Part shown: positions 46,801 to 56,551 of the stretch, one piece after another
Position numbering within the stretch: position 1 is the first letter of the stretch
Layout: the number at the start of each line of letters is the position of its first letter
Source of the DNA: Caldanaerobius fijiensis DSM 17918
GTDB taxonomy: Bacteria > Bacillota > Thermoanaerobacteria > Thermoanaerobacterales > Caldanaerobiaceae
Direction of reading: 5' to 3'
DNA: 64,000 nucleotides
NCBI RefSeq assembly: GCF_900129075.1
Contig: NZ_FQVH01000001.1
Span: 209,922-273,921, forward strand
Program-made: the position numbers and the translations under genes
Notes under the pieces: generated by a model
What the model was told of the DNA's origin: nothing
What the model saw: only the letters and a program-made list of their open reading frames with translations
Database searches by the model: none

Positions 46801-46868
46801 ATAGCATTAAAAATCCTATTTCTAACCTGTTCCAAGCAAAACTTCGTTACTTTACTATAATAAGGCAT
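43854..46868 (-). CDS. Alpha-mannosidase, glycoside hydrolase family 38 (A)
   Basis: A 1004-residue GH38 enzyme removing alpha-linked mannose. Zinc ligands are in AIGHAHIDLAWLWPIRE; the nucleophile Asp is in ILWLPDVFGYTGSLPQILKK; the last zinc His is in QFHDILPGSSI. Middle and C-terminal beta domains follow (GSIKRPTHRNTSWDMAKYEI; EFKPFEIHTLKVKAL at the end). No signal peptide is present, so it acts inside the cell on imported oligosaccharides. It differs in length and sequence from the second GH38 at 60.9 kb. No transporter gene is adjacent. Confidence 0.93.
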   Translation of the reverse strand: MPYYSKVTKFCLEQVRNRIFNAIYEKVAELNIKAWVTPEPVPYEERQKGEEKTLKIGDKWGNLWDCAWFHFTGVVPESLKGKKVVLLIDINGEACIVDENGCPLQGLTNVNSDFDYSLGRPGKRVVPVAERAKGGEIIDIWADAGCNDLFGKYKGNGTIKEAHIAICNEEMRKLYYDFEVLYELMQQLPEDKARHQRILNALNEASMELKNYTEEEAARARSILAVELNKKGGDPSLTISAIGHAHIDLAWLWPIRETIRKGARTFSTALMMMDKYPDYVFGASQPQLYVWIKERYPQLYEKIKKRVAEGRWEPQGAMWVEADTNISGEEALVRQILYGKRFFRSEFNKDIKILWLPDVFGYTGSLPQILKKSGVDYFSTIKLSWSIFNQHPHHTFYWQGIDGSKVLVHMPPEGTYNSSAAPRAIAKAEKEYLDKSVSDNCLLVFGIGDGGGGPGEEHLEYLLREKNLDGIAPVKQEPTIDFFKKLEKNASRYKTWTGELYLERHQGTYTTQARNKRYNRKMEIALRDLEFIAGLAHVLLGYRYPQEEIERIWKEVLLYQFHDILPGSSITRVYNESLERYEILLNKVKELTEEACKAIAGAVDIKASSDPFIVFNTLSWERSDWIKLDGKWIKVILPPMGYMVVDACAETRIEQILSASDKALENDLLRVEFSEDGTIISIYDKENQKEVIPEGCRANRLAVYEDIGDAWDFPINYDEKAPDFFKLVSAKGYIDGPEAILEHEYVYGESRLSQKVILTAGSRRIDFVTKVDWRESGKMLRTSFPVNVFADETTCNIQFGSIKRPTHRNTSWDMAKYEICAHKWVDMSQRDYGVALLNDCKYGHKVYENILDLNLLRSSSYPDPIADRAEHHFTYSLYPHAGDHVAGEVMKMGYELNTPLKAIRVDTKGRQGVLSDVKSFIKVDKDSVIIEAVKKAEDDEDLIVRLYESTGSGVKARIYFDFAVKEVKLVNLLEEHLADVDVKNNSVELEFKPFEIHTLKVKAL

Positions 46869-46940
46869 ATATATCCCCCCTCTTATAAAATCATGATATT
46901 ATTATATCATTCTCTCTTTGCACTTAAAAGTAGTAACAGA

Positions 46941-48704
46941 TCATTGATCTGTTACTACTTTGGTGGATTTTACATTATTAATTTCAGCAGCTTTTATATT
47001 ATCAACGGGTTTACCCAATAAATATACAGTAAGAGCTGTAATAATAATGGCCACTGGAAGCTCTATATAAACCGGAACACCCAGTCCTACCGGTATATAG
47101 CCAAATAACACAGTTATTATACCAACCACAATTGAATACCATATCTGAGTATTTACATGGTCCATATGATCACAGGAAGTTCCCATTGATGAAAGTATAG
47201 TAGTATCTGATATGGGTGAGCAATGATCTCCAAAAATAGCTCCTGTTAAAACGCTGCTGACGCATATTACCATGTATTGAGGATTTGGATATATTGCATA
47301 GGCCAATGGAATCGTCAACGGCATTAATATGCCCATTGTACCAAAAGATGTTCCTGTAGCGAAGGATATAATAGAGCCCATTACAAATATTATAGATGGT
47401 AACAGAAAACGAGGTATTTCATCAGACAACACGGACACCAGATATTGGGCTGTCCCCAATTCTTTAATAGTACTACTTAATGACCACGCCAGGAGCAGTA
47501 TAACGCCAGTAATAACAAGAGACTTCATACCATTTATCCATGTATCTATAGCTTCACCTAGAGTAAATATTTTCTTGCCAACCCCCATCGCAATAGCTAC
47601 CAAACTGGCTAATAGTGCCGCCTGAAATAATACAACGCTGGCATCTGAAGCACCAAATGCCTCTCTTATAGCATCAAACGACATAGGAGAGGTCTTAAGC
47701 AGATTGATTAACTCCTTGTCTTTGCCGCTCATTATTGCATTATAACCGTTATAATAAAATCCTAAAAGCGCCGCCACCATCAAAACACCAATTGGTACAA
47801 TTGCATTCCATATACTCATTTTTATTCCTTTCACAGGCTCAAATTCTTTTGTATTTATTGCAGCCATAGGTTTGGCGTTGTCAGATAATACCTTTCCTGT
47901 AGTCCTGGCTCTCCTCTCCGCCTTCAGCATCGGTCCAAAATCCCTTAAAGATATGGCAACAAAGGCTATGAACGCTAATATTAATATATTGTAAAATCTG
48001 TAAGGAACAGACGCAACAAATATACCATATGCATTAACATTTTGACCAATAGCTGAATATCCGTCTTTTATCAAACTGATTTCATAACCCACCCATGTAG
48101 ATATAAGTGCGATACCTGTAACAGGAGCCGCTGTAGCATCTACTATGAATGAAAGTTTTTCTCTAGAAACCTTCATCTTATCTGCTATCGGCCTCATAAT
48201 AGGTCCTACTATCAAAGAATTAGCATAATCGTCAAAAAATACGATTATTCCTAATAACCATGTGATTAGTTGAACACTGGTAGGTGACTTTGCTCTTTTA
48301 GCAAGGCTTTCCGCGATAGCTTTTGCTCCCCCCATTTTAGATATTAATGCTATAACACCGCCAATTGTTAAACACTGAAGGATCACACCAGCATTCCACG
48401 GGTCAGCCATTGAGCTTAATACCTTATTTATAATCAGCAAAAAACCATTTAATAGAGCATTAAAAATACCTGAACCATTTAAGCTCAAAAGAAACGTCCC
48501 CGTAAATACACCTAAAAACAGCGAAAGTACCACATTTTTAGATATGAATGCTAATAATATGGCAACAAGCGGTGGAAGCAAGGTCCAGAAGCCAAACCTT
48601 TGTACATTTTGGGCAACGTTATCCGTTCCTTCGGCAAAAGCAACGTTTGCAGAAAACAGCATCACTAATAAAATTGCTAAAAATAACCTCATACGTCTTT
48701 TCAT
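46941..48704 (-). CDS. NhaC-family Na+/H+ antiporter-like protein with signal peptide
   Basis: A 587-residue membrane protein of the NhaC superfamily. The hallmark GDHCSPISDTTILSSMGTSC (about residue 500) and FFDDYANSLIVGP (about 165) are conserved, and about 12 membrane segments are visible. It starts MKRRMRLFLAILLVMLFSAN and continues VAFAEG, a cleavable signal peptide before the first membrane domain. The family includes Na+/H+ and malate/lactate antiporters; the substrate is uncertain. ATG 48704 follows GGAGG at 9 bases. A promoter lies about 80 bases upstream. Confidence 0.88.
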   Translation of the reverse strand: MKRRMRLFLAILLVMLFSANVAFAEGTDNVAQNVQRFGFWTLLPPLVAILLAFISKNVVLSLFLGVFTGTFLLSLNGSGIFNALLNGFLLIINKVLSSMADPWNAGVILQCLTIGGVIALISKMGGAKAIAESLAKRAKSPTSVQLITWLLGIIVFFDDYANSLIVGPIMRPIADKMKVSREKLSFIVDATAAPVTGIALISTWVGYEISLIKDGYSAIGQNVNAYGIFVASVPYRFYNILILAFIAFVAISLRDFGPMLKAERRARTTGKVLSDNAKPMAAINTKEFEPVKGIKMSIWNAIVPIGVLMVAALLGFYYNGYNAIMSGKDKELINLLKTSPMSFDAIREAFGASDASVVLFQAALLASLVAIAMGVGKKIFTLGEAIDTWINGMKSLVITGVILLLAWSLSSTIKELGTAQYLVSVLSDEIPRFLLPSIIFVMGSIISFATGTSFGTMGILMPLTIPLAYAIYPNPQYMVICVSSVLTGAIFGDHCSPISDTTILSSMGTSCDHMDHVNTQIWYSIVVGIITVLFGYIPVGLGVPVYIELPVAIIITALTVYLLGKPVDNIKAAEINNVKSTKVVTDQ

Positions 48705-48784
48705 TGAAATTCCTCCAATATACAAAATTGAATAATGTGTACTTTTTACAGATTTGTGCCTTCTTAACGTTTGGCACCCTTCAT

Positions 48785-48813
48785 ATTATACCAGCCATTG
48801 CTTATAAGCGCAA
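48785..48813 (-). promoter_or_regulatory. Putative promoter of the NhaC-type antiporter gene
   Basis: On the minus strand TTGCGC and TATAAT are 17 bases apart. The leader after it contains a short hairpin with arms GTGCC and GGCAC. Confidence 0.6.
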
Positions 48814-48831
48814 GGTAAAAAATAAGAAACT

Positions 48832-49080
48832 GCGGTTATGTGATAAGGTCGTCTCTGTAAATAACAAAGTCATTGACGCAAAATTCGGTCAAATGGTGTC
48901 TGAAGTGCATCATAGATGCTCTCGGATTTAAGAAAGTAGCTGATATAGATGTGGCTACTGGAAATACTCCAGTAGCCTTTTTAATATCACAAATAACCAT
49001 AAGTCGGGAATTTCACCCTGCTCTACACTCTACAGAGTTATTCATAAGACGTATTAACTTTTAACTTTTATACAAATACT
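48832..49080 (+). other. Structured intergenic region with plus-strand terminator
   Basis: The 450 bases between the antiporter and VOC genes hold a perfect 10-bp hairpin (48953-48977, arms GGCTACTGGA / TCCAGTAGCC) followed by TTTTT on the plus strand, where no gene precedes it. Next to it is a three-way fold (48992-49042) with outer arms AATAAC/GTTATT. Short coding-like runs such as LGFKKVADIDVATGNTP suggest a decayed gene or an unannotated RNA. Confidence 0.45.
48953..48982 (+). terminator. Orphan plus-strand terminator
   Basis: A 10-bp perfect stem with a 5-base loop and T5 tail, with no intact plus-strand gene before it for several kilobases. Confidence 0.7.
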
Positions 49081-49151
49081 ATCGCACATATCACAAACTA
49101 TAATGCATCGCAATTTTGTCTCTATTCATTCTCAGCAAGGGAAATTTACCT

Positions 49152-49547
49152 TTATCTTAAATTATAGTTTAAGGCCCATGTAATACCAAATTTATCAGTT
49201 ACAATTGCATGATAGGCCCCCCAAAATGTTTTTTGAAGCTCAAACTTAACAGTTCCATCTTGAGACAGGCTATTATACAATCTTCTAATTTCATCCTCGC
49301 TATCCATCTCAAGCACTAAATTAATATTGCTAGCCTCAGTTTCGTCATCAAATTTATCTACAAGATATATAATACAACTTTTGTTTATATGAATCTCTGC
49401 ATGTATAATTTTCCCTTCATAGCCTTTAAACATTTCCATACCATCGGCAAGCTGAACATTCCTAGCTTCTCCGCCAAAAATATCTTTGTAATATTCAATA
49501 GCTTCTTTGCAATTTTCCACATGAATTTCTGGAATAATATTTTTCAC
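49152..49547 (-). CDS. VOC-superfamily (glyoxalase/PhnB-like) protein
   Basis: A 131-residue protein with the paired beta-alpha-beta-beta-beta folds of the vicinal oxygen chelate group. IIPEIHVENCKEAIEYYKDI FGG opens the first module, and FWGAYHAIVTDKFGITWALN closes the second. It resembles PhnB/YP-type VOC proteins. His and Glu metal ligands are present (HAEIHI, H in GAYHA), but the substrate is unknown. The gene stands alone between the antiporter and trpA. Confidence 0.83.
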   Translation of the reverse strand: MKNIIPEIHVENCKEAIEYYKDIFGGEARNVQLADGMEMFKGYEGKIIHAEIHINKSCIIYLVDKFDDETEASNINLVLEMDSEDEIRRLYNSLSQDGTVKFELQKTFWGAYHAIVTDKFGITWALNYNLR

Positions 49548-49665
49548 TTTAAATTTTCTCCTTCCTTTAAATTATCATGTTAATTTGATTTTCTCCTAAT
49601 TATTAATAGTTAATTACATATTACCATAAAAGTTTAAAAGCCAACCGGATTTATTATTTCCTAGA

Positions 49666-50457
49666 CTATAAAACACTTTTCATATCATAAACTAAATCCC
49701 GTACATTTTTTGCAATTCTTTCTCGATCGCCTTCTCCTCTTTCTATTTGGCTGACCACAGCACTACCCACGATAATCCCTTCACAATAATCTTTTAATTT
49801 CATAATCATATCAGGACCAGATATACCAAACCCTATAGCCCGCGGTAAACTTGTGTAAGAAGCTACTTCTTCCATGTATCGTTTCACGTCCGTATCCAGC
49901 TCCTGCCTCTGTCCTGTTACACCAGTGACTGAAACGCAGTATACAAATCCGCCAGCATTTTCTGTAATTTTCTTTATCCTCTCATGGGAAGTAGGAGCAA
50001 CCAGGGGTATCAGGTGTATGTCATGCTGTTTCACTATGTCGTACACTTCTCCTCTTTCTTCCAGTGGAAGATCTGGAATGATCAACCCATCTATACCGAC
50101 ATCACGAGCTTCGCTTACAAATTTTTCTATGCCATATTTAAAAACCGAATTGTAATATACCAGGTATATTAAAGGTACATCGCTGACCTGTCTCAAAGAT
50201 TTTACCAGATTCATGATATCTGGTATTTTTATACCGTTAGCCAGAGCCCTCATCGATGCTCTTTGAATCACTGGACCGTCAGCCAATGGATCTGAATAGG
50301 GTATACCAAGCTCTATTAAATCCGCACCAGCTTTCTCCATCTCAAGAACCAATCTATAGGTCATCTCTATATTTGGATCACCTGCAGTAATATACGTTAT
50401 CAAAGCTTTTCGACCTTTTTCCCTAAGCACGCGAAATTTTTCATCAATCCTGTTCAT
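49666..50457 (-). CDS. trpA: Tryptophan synthase alpha chain
   Basis: Cleaves indole-3-glycerol phosphate to indole, which passes to TrpB. The 263-residue barrel has catalytic Glu in [20 protein letters not shown], Asp in [11 protein letters not shown] and the phosphate loop [10 protein letters not shown]. It is the last gene of the trp operon and overlaps trpB by 4 bases. No clear terminator was seen behind it. Confidence 0.97.
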   Translation of the reverse strand: MNRIDEKFRVLREKGRKALITYITAGDPNIEMTYRLVLEMEKAGADLIELGIPYSDPLADGPVIQRASMRALANGIKIPDIMNLVKSLRQVSDVPLIYLVYYNSVFKYGIEKFVSEARDVGIDGLIIPDLPLEERGEVYDIVKQHDIHLIPLVAPTSHERIKKITENAGGFVYCVSVTGVTGQRQELDTDVKRYMEEVASYTSLPRAIGFGISGPDMIMKLKDYCEGIIVGSAVVSQIERGEGDRERIAKNVRDLVYDMKSVL

Positions 50458-51638
50458 AATTCCACCCCCAGCACTTTTGCTACAGTTTCTACATCTTTAT
50501 CGCCTCTACCTGATAAATTTACTATGATGATCTTATCTTTAGAGAGCTTTGGCGCCAATTTCAACGCATAGGCTACCGCGTGAGAACTTTCCAATGCCGG
50601 TATTATGCCTTCAGTCCGGCTCAACTTCACAAAGGCATCCAGCGCCTCCCTATCTGTAGCTGAAACATACTCTGCCCGCCCTATTTCTTTGTAATAGGCG
50701 TGTTCCGGCCCAACTCCGGGGTAATCAAGCCCCGCAGATATAGAGTACACCGGCATTATCTGGCCTTCCTTATCCTGTAAAAGCATTGTTTTCATGCCGT
50801 GGATAACACCCACACTGCCTCTCGCCATAGTAGCGGCGTGTTTATCGGTATCAATACCCTGTCCAGCAGCTTCCACACCAATTAGTTTCACTTCTTTATC
50901 CTCAAAAAACGGATGAAATATACCCATAGCATTGCTGCCACCGCCAACACAGGCTATGACGTAGTCAGGAAGCCTTCCTTCTTTTTCTAATATCTGTGCT
51001 CTGGTCTCATCTCCAATAATCCTCTGGAAATCCCTCACAATTGTAGGATAGGGATGCGGCCCCACTACCGATCCCATTACATAAAAGGTATCTTCTACAT
51101 GGGTCACCCAGTTCCTTATAGCCTCATTTACGGCGTCCTTTAATGTCCCCGTACCCGACCGAACGCTGGTCACCTTGGCTCCCAGAAGTTTCATCCTGAA
51201 TACATTGAGAGCCTGCCTTCTTATATCTTCCTCGCCCATAAAAATCTCACATTTCATGCCAAACATGGCTGCACCTGTAGCGGTAGCCACTCCATGCTGT
51301 CCCGCACCTGTTTCGGCTATAACCCTTTTTTTACCCATGCGCTTTGCTAGCAATATCTGACCCAATACATTGTTAATCTTATGGGCTCCTGTATGGTTTA
51401 AATCTTCCCTCTTTAGATATATCTTTGCACCACCTAAGCTTGCAGTTAAATTTTCAGCATAATAAAGTGGTGTTGGTCTGCCCGAATACTCCCTTAAATA
51501 ATACCTGTATTCCTCCATAAATTTTTCATCGTTTTTAGCCGCATTATATTCTCTTTCAAGTTCAATTAAAGCATTCATAACTGTTTCGGGAACATACTGC
51601 CCTCCAAATATGCCAAACCTTCCCGGTATATGGTTCAT
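50454..51638 (-). CDS. trpB: Tryptophan synthase beta chain
   Basis: The PLP-dependent subunit joining indole and serine. Length is 394 residues. The PLP lysine is in [14 protein letters not shown]; phosphate binding is [27 protein letters not shown] is also conserved. It is the canonical TrpB1 type, matching TrpA next to it. It overlaps both neighbours by 4 bases. Confidence 0.97.
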   Translation of the reverse strand: MNHIPGRFGIFGGQYVPETVMNALIELEREYNAAKNDEKFMEEYRYYLREYSGRPTPLYYAENLTASLGGAKIYLKREDLNHTGAHKINNVLGQILLAKRMGKKRVIAETGAGQHGVATATGAAMFGMKCEIFMGEEDIRRQALNVFRMKLLGAKVTSVRSGTGTLKDAVNEAIRNWVTHVEDTFYVMGSVVGPHPYPTIVRDFQRIIGDETRAQILEKEGRLPDYVIACVGGGSNAMGIFHPFFEDKEVKLIGVEAAGQGIDTDKHAATMARGSVGVIHGMKTMLLQDKEGQIMPVYSISAGLDYPGVGPEHAYYKEIGRAEYVSATDREALDAFVKLSRTEGIIPALESSHAVAYALKLAPKLSKDKIIIVNLSGRGDKDVETVAKVLGVEL

Positions 51639-52273
51639 AAATTTCTCACCCTTTCCACAAATTTTTTCATCTTATCAAAATCCTTATTGCCATCGGTCTC
51701 AACCCCGCTGCTAACATCAACAGCATAAGGCCTCACCTGTTCTATGGCCATAACTACATTATCAGGATTAAGCCCTCCCGCCAGTATTATAGGAAGTCTT
51801 ATATAAACGGATTTTAAAATAGTCCAATCAAATGAGCGACCTGTCCCACCGTACTGAGTATAATCAGGATAAGGGGCGTTACACTGTACCACATGAGGTG
51901 AATCCAGCAATATACAGTCAACTGGATAATTTTTGATCTCTTCAAGGCATTGGGCATCTTTTACCCGTAAAGCCTTCCATACCTCAACATTGTATCCTAC
52001 AACATCCTCAGGGCTTTCATCGCCGTGAAATTGTATCACGTCAAGACCTAACTCGCCTACAACTTTTTCTATAACTTCTCTTTTTTCATTGACAAAAACT
52101 CCTACCTTCTTTATACGATTATCCAATCTGTATACCAATTTTTTAGCTAGAGGTAAATCTACCTTTCTTTTGCTCTCGGCAAATACAAAGCCTGCATAGT
52201 CAATCTTCAAAGCATTGGCATAATCAATATCCTCCAACCTCTTTAATCCGCAAATCTTTATCTTTACCATCAT
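51635..52273 (-). CDS. trpF: Phosphoribosylanthranilate isomerase
   Basis: Converts phosphoribosylanthranilate to the deoxyribulose form. The 212-residue barrel has [14 protein letters not shown] with catalytic Cys, [10 protein letters not shown], and the phosphate site [11 protein letters not shown] with [15 protein letters not shown]. It is a separate gene from trpC, not fused. Two ATG codons in a row make the exact start uncertain by one residue. Confidence 0.96.
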   Translation of the reverse strand: MMVKIKICGLKRLEDIDYANALKIDYAGFVFAESKRKVDLPLAKKLVYRLDNRIKKVGVFVNEKREVIEKVVGELGLDVIQFHGDESPEDVVGYNVEVWKALRVKDAQCLEEIKNYPVDCILLDSPHVVQCNAPYPDYTQYGGTGRSFDWTILKSVYIRLPIILAGGLNPDNVVMAIEQVRPYAVDVSSGVETDGNKDFDKMKKFVERVRNL

Positions 52274-52285
52274 ATCACCGCTTCA

Positions 52286-53101
52286 TCATGCCATTTTTAA
52301 TTCCTCAAGAGATTTTATAATATTCTTTGACCTCATCAGTGCCTCACCGATCAAGACCGCATCAACGCCAATAGATCTCAGGTATTTTATATCATCAGGA
52401 TTTCTTATACCACTCTCTGATACTTTTACTACATTTTGTGGTATCATTTTAATAAGTTTTTCAGTGTTCTTCAAATTTACGGTAAAATCCTTGAGATTCC
52501 TGTTGTTTATACCTATAACATCAGCACCAGTTTCCAGGGCAATGTCCAGTTCTCCCTCATCGTGGACTTCCACAAGGCAATCCAGATCCAATGATTTGGC
52601 AAGTCCATAGTACCTTTTTAGATTTTTCCCCAGTATTGCCGTTATAAGCAAAACGGCATCGGCACCTATCACTTTCGACTGATATATCTGGTACTCATCT
52701 ATGATAAAATCCTTTCTCAATACAGGTAGAGCAACAGCGTTTTTTACTTCACCTATAAAGCTATCATCTCCAAGAAAATATTTTTTTTCCGTCAACACCG
52801 ATATGGCATCGGCCCCTCCGGCTTCATACATCCGTGCAATATCAGCAGGTATTATATCTTCCTTTATAGCCCCTTTTGAAGGAGATGCCTTTTTAATCTC
52901 CGCTATTATCTTTATACTGCCGTTTCTTACCATACTGATATCCTCTCTACCTATTAATAAAGCGCATTTAAAACCTCTGCTTTTATTGCCTTTATCCTCT
53001 AAAAGAATATTGACTGCTTTCATCAACGTATCAATAGAAACGTGTCGTTTCTCTTCTTCCAACTGCAATTTCTTGTATGCTACTATTTCATCCAGAATCA
53101 T
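52286..53101 (-). CDS. trpC: Indole-3-glycerol phosphate synthase
   Basis: Closes the indole ring. It has 271 residues with [19 protein letters not shown] (catalytic Lys), [40 protein letters not shown] and [12 protein letters not shown], all expected for the family. It overlaps trpD by 4 bases and precedes trpF by 12 bases. Confidence 0.97.
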   Translation of the reverse strand: MILDEIVAYKKLQLEEEKRHVSIDTLMKAVNILLEDKGNKSRGFKCALLIGREDISMVRNGSIKIIAEIKKASPSKGAIKEDIIPADIARMYEAGGADAISVLTEKKYFLGDDSFIGEVKNAVALPVLRKDFIIDEYQIYQSKVIGADAVLLITAILGKNLKRYYGLAKSLDLDCLVEVHDEGELDIALETGADVIGINNRNLKDFTVNLKNTEKLIKMIPQNVVKVSESGIRNPDDIKYLRSIGVDAVLIGEALMRSKNIIKSLEELKMA

Positions 53102-54114
53102 ACGGCAATCTCCCTGCTAACTTTCACAAAATCATTGAGCTTTTCGTAGGCAGCTCCTGAATCGATGATATCTTTAGCCTTTATGATACCTTCTCTCATG
53201 TCTTCAACGGCGTTTCCCACATAAAGGGCTGCAGCCGAATTTAATATCACAATATCCCTGGCAGGGCCTTTTTCTCCCTTAAAGATTCGCACGATAAGCT
53301 CGGCATTATACCTGGCATCTGCACCTGAAATATCCTCCATCCTGGCATATGGGATACCAAAATCCCGTGGGTCTATTTCATAATCGATAATCTCTCCATC
53401 TTTTATTTCGCTTACAAGGGTATTGGAAGTTATTGTTATCTCATCCAAGCCATCCATACCATGAACTACCATAGCCTTTTCCGTGCCCAAATTTTTAAGC
53501 ACTTCGGCAATAACATGAGTTAATCCGCCATCATAAACCCCCAACACCTGTCCTTTTACGTATGCCGGATTTGTCAATGGCCCGAGCACATTAAAAATCG
53601 TCCTGGTTCCCAATTCCTTTCTGGGACCCGCCACATTTTTCATAGAAAGATGATAATATGGAGCGTATAGAAACCCAATCCCAATATTTTCAATACATTT
53701 TTTAGCTTGCTCAGGTGACATATCTATCTTAACGCCTAATGCCTCAAGAACATCAGCACTACCACTTTTACTGGACACCGCTTTATTGCCATGTTTCGCC
53801 ACCTTAACACCTCCAGCCGCAGCTATTATGGCCACAGCAGTGGAAATGTTAAAAGTCTTGCCGCCATCGCCTCCTGTGCCACAAGTATCTATAGCGTATT
53901 CCTGAAGTTCAACTCTTTTTGCTTTAGACCTCATACACATGGCGCAACCTGTTATCTCAGGTATAACTTCCCCTTTCATTCTTAACGCTATCAAAAATCC
54001 CCCTATTTGCGATGGCGTTGCTTCGCCATTCATTATGGCATCCATTGCCATATATGCTTCTTCTTGAGTTAAATCCTCCTTCATGACAACCTTCTTTAAT
54101 AATTCATGCAACAT
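53098..54114 (-). CDS. trpD: Anthranilate phosphoribosyltransferase
   Basis: Transfers phosphoribose to anthranilate. The 338-residue protein has the PRPP loop [20 protein letters not shown], then [20 protein letters not shown], and [20 protein letters not shown]. It is not fused to trpG, which overlaps it by 11 bases. The arrangement is the standard trp order. Confidence 0.97.
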   Translation of the reverse strand: MLHELLKKVVMKEDLTQEEAYMAMDAIMNGEATPSQIGGFLIALRMKGEVIPEITGCAMCMRSKAKRVELQEYAIDTCGTGGDGGKTFNISTAVAIIAAAGGVKVAKHGNKAVSSKSGSADVLEALGVKIDMSPEQAKKCIENIGIGFLYAPYYHLSMKNVAGPRKELGTRTIFNVLGPLTNPAYVKGQVLGVYDGGLTHVIAEVLKNLGTEKAMVVHGMDGLDEITITSNTLVSEIKDGEIIDYEIDPRDFGIPYARMEDISGADARYNAELIVRIFKGEKGPARDIVILNSAAALYVGNAVEDMREGIIKAKDIIDSGAAYEKLNDFVKVSREIAV

Positions 54115-54682
54115 TTAAAATTCCCCCCAAAAAATTCTTTAATATTTGTTTCCCATTTTCTGTAAGAATAGATTCAGGATGAAATTGCAGCCCATAAACA
54201 GGCAAGCTTTTGTGCCTTATACCCATTATCGTTCCATCTGATGTGTAGGCTGTAATCTCCAATTCCTGCGGCAAACTCTCTTTATCTATCACCAAAGAAT
54301 GATACCTTGTAGCGCATATAGGATTTTTTATTCCGTAAAATACGCCATGTCCATTGTGGATTACCATCGAAGTCTTACCGTGGAGTATCTTATCGGCTCT
54401 AACGATCCTTCCTCCATAAGCATATCCAATAGCTTGATGACCTAGGCAGATACCCAATAATGGTATTCTACCCTTTAGCTCTCTTATGAGATTCACGCAA
54501 ATACCCGCTTCTTCCGGCCTACCCGGTCCCGGCGAGAGTATAATTCTCTCAGCCCCAGAATTTATAGCCTCTTCAACCGTTATTTCATCATTTCGAACCA
54601 CCTCTATACGAGGGTAAAACTCTCCAATATACTGGTACAAATTATAAGTGAATGAATCATAATTATCTATCAAGAGGATCAT
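54104..54682 (-). CDS. trpG: Anthranilate synthase, glutamine amidotransferase component
   Basis: Supplies ammonia from glutamine to TrpE. It has 192 residues with the catalytic triad Cys in [14 protein letters not shown] and His-Glu in [14 protein letters not shown]. The same subunit may also serve folate synthesis (PabA), since no second copy is visible here. It starts one base after the trpE stop. Confidence 0.95.
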   Translation of the reverse strand: MILLIDNYDSFTYNLYQYIGEFYPRIEVVRNDEITVEEAINSGAERIILSPGPGRPEEAGICVNLIRELKGRIPLLGICLGHQAIGYAYGGRIVRADKILHGKTSMVIHNGHGVFYGIKNPICATRYHSLVIDKESLPQELEITAYTSDGTIMGIRHKSLPVYGLQFHPESILTENGKQILKNFLGGILNVA

Positions 54683-56116
54683 TTATAAAACCTCCTTCAA
54701 TGCCATGGCCTTATTTAATGTCTCCTGATATTCTGTCTCTGGTACCGAATCATAGACTATGCCCGCACCCGATTGTATATATGCCTTTCCGTCTTTAAAG
54801 ATTATGGTCCTTATAGCAATGCACATATCCATATTACCTGTATAGGCAAAATATCCCGAAGCACCAGCGTATATCCCCCTTCTCACATTCTCCAGTTCAT
54901 CAATAATCTCCATAGCCCTCACCTTCGGCGCCCCTGAAACAGTACCAGCCGGAAGGCACGCAATAAGCGCATCATAACATGTCTTATCGTCTTTGAGCTT
55001 GCCGGATACCGTCGATACAATGTGCATAACATGAGAGTACATATCCACATCCATAAATCTCTCAACCTTTACAGTACCAAATTGACTGACTTTGCCTATA
55101 TCGTTGCGCCCCAGATCTACCAGCATCACGTGTTCTGCCCGTTCCTTCTCATCTGCCAGTAGCTCTTCCTTCAACCTTTGATCCTCCTCTTCAGATGCAC
55201 CTCTTGGCCTCGTACCCGCTATGGGATTTGTCATGACAATACGATCTTTAACACTTACGAGGCTTTCCGGCGATGATCCTACGATCTGAAAATCACCAAA
55301 GTCCATGTAAAAAAGATAGGGCGATGGGTTTAGCGATCTAAGTTTTCTGTATGCGTCAAAAGGATCAATGTCCGTTTCAGCGGTTATCCTCTGGGACAAA
55401 ACCACCTGGAATATATCACCTGCTACAATATATTCTTTAGCCTTTCTTACCATTGCACTATAACTATCTCTGTCATAATTGGCTTTAACGCTTTTCAGAT
55501 GGCTTTGGTTATTTATAGGGTGTATCTCATCCCGCCTCATGATAGTCTCTTTTATACCATTTAATCTTTTTACAACATCTTCATACTCCTCACTGTCATA
55601 AGGCATTACATTGTGTATAATCGAAACGTTGTGATGAAAATGATCATATGCGATTACTTCTTTGTAAAACATCAAGCAAGCTTCAGGTGTTCCTATCATA
55701 TCGGGATTTTTGTCAGGAAGTTTTTCATACTGCCTTATGACATCATACCCTACATAACCAACTCCTCCTCCAATAAACGGTGGCAATTCCACATTGGTCA
55801 GAACAGGATAATCCCCCATACGCTTTTTAATCTCGTCCAGTACCCTTCCTTTTACCATCTCTACTTTATCATCTCGTTCTATGCGAATATCGCTTTTATA
55901 ACTGCAGATAACCATATATGGGTCACAACCCAAAAACGAATATCTTCCCCACTTTTTCCCGCTCTCTGCGCTCTCTAATAAAAATTTTCGTTTTCCTTTT
56001 AAATTATAAAAAAGACCAATCGGTGTAAGCTCATCGGCATTTATCGTAAGCATAACTGGTATGATGCCTGTTTTTGTTCTCATGATCTCAAACTCCGATT
56101 TTGATGGAAATATCAA
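54683..56116 (-). CDS. trpE: Anthranilate synthase component I
   Basis: Converts chorismate and ammonia to anthranilate. It has 477 residues. [19 protein letters not shown] holds the LLES tryptophan-binding element, so feedback inhibition is likely. The chorismate site includes [34 protein letters not shown], and [19 protein letters not shown]. The start is a TTG at 56116, behind GAGGAG. It is first in the operon under a T-box. Confidence 0.96.
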   Translation of the reverse strand: MIFPSKSEFEIMRTKTGIIPVMLTINADELTPIGLFYNLKGKRKFLLESAESGKKWGRYSFLGCDPYMVICSYKSDIRIERDDKVEMVKGRVLDEIKKRMGDYPVLTNVELPPFIGGGVGYVGYDVIRQYEKLPDKNPDMIGTPEACLMFYKEVIAYDHFHHNVSIIHNVMPYDSEEYEDVVKRLNGIKETIMRRDEIHPINNQSHLKSVKANYDRDSYSAMVRKAKEYIVAGDIFQVVLSQRITAETDIDPFDAYRKLRSLNPSPYLFYMDFGDFQIVGSSPESLVSVKDRIVMTNPIAGTRPRGASEEEDQRLKEELLADEKERAEHVMLVDLGRNDIGKVSQFGTVKVERFMDVDMYSHVMHIVSTVSGKLKDDKTCYDALIACLPAGTVSGAPKVRAMEIIDELENVRRGIYAGASGYFAYTGNMDMCIAIRTIIFKDGKAYIQSGAGIVYDSVPETEYQETLNKAMALKEVL

Positions 56117-56149
56117 AATACCACTCCTCTCTATAATTTATCCTCCAAT

Positions 56150-56510
56150 AAATCAAAAAGGTACCTCATCCCCATGGGACGAGGTACCTCGCGGTGCCAC
56201 CCAAATTCGGCTACCAAGGTAACTAAAAAAGCATTTCACCCATTAGGGCGAAATGCTTTCGCATCCGCTAGCCACCTATGTATAGCCATCTCATCCGGGT
56301 ACAGAAGGATTCCTCCGATACCCTGTCTTTTTAACGGTAGACTCCCGATTAACGCTACACACCTTAAAACACTTTAAGGCTTCGCGCAACTCCTCCCGGG
56401 CCCATTCAATGACACTCTGGATACCGGAATTCCACCATCCCCGGCTCTCTATAATCCGAGTATATCATCTACTCTTCCCGTTCATCGGATTTTTCAGAAT
56501 ACAACTTTCT
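56150..56510 (-). promoter_or_regulatory. Trp T-box leader of trpEGDCFBA
   Basis: The minus strand carries the T-box GGGTGGCACCGCGAGGT (about 56186-56203) followed by a terminator with arms AGGTACCTC/GAGGTACCT and T-run. Stem I has AGAGTAG and, opposite, TTGAATGGG, so the specifier is TGG (Trp). An extra 10-bp hairpin (arms AAAGCATTTC/GAAATGCTTT, near 56228-56260) lies before the antiterminator. Uncharged tRNA-Trp should switch the operon on. Confidence 0.95.
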
Positions 56511-56551
56511 GATATTAGAATACACTAAACAATAATACATGTCAAGAGTTT

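Noticed and set aside
48548..48931. Plus-strand 127-codon frame overlapping the antiporter start
   Set aside because: Its first part is antisense to the antiporter's signal peptide, and no ribosome site is present. Only the last third is possibly a decayed gene.
48992..49042. Possible FMN riboswitch (minus strand GCAGGGTGAAATTCCCGAC)
   Set aside because: Only the first conserved box resembles the RFN element. The following segment is TTATGG instead of CGGCGGT, and none of the later boxes is present. The neighbouring antiporter has its own promoter closer to the gene.
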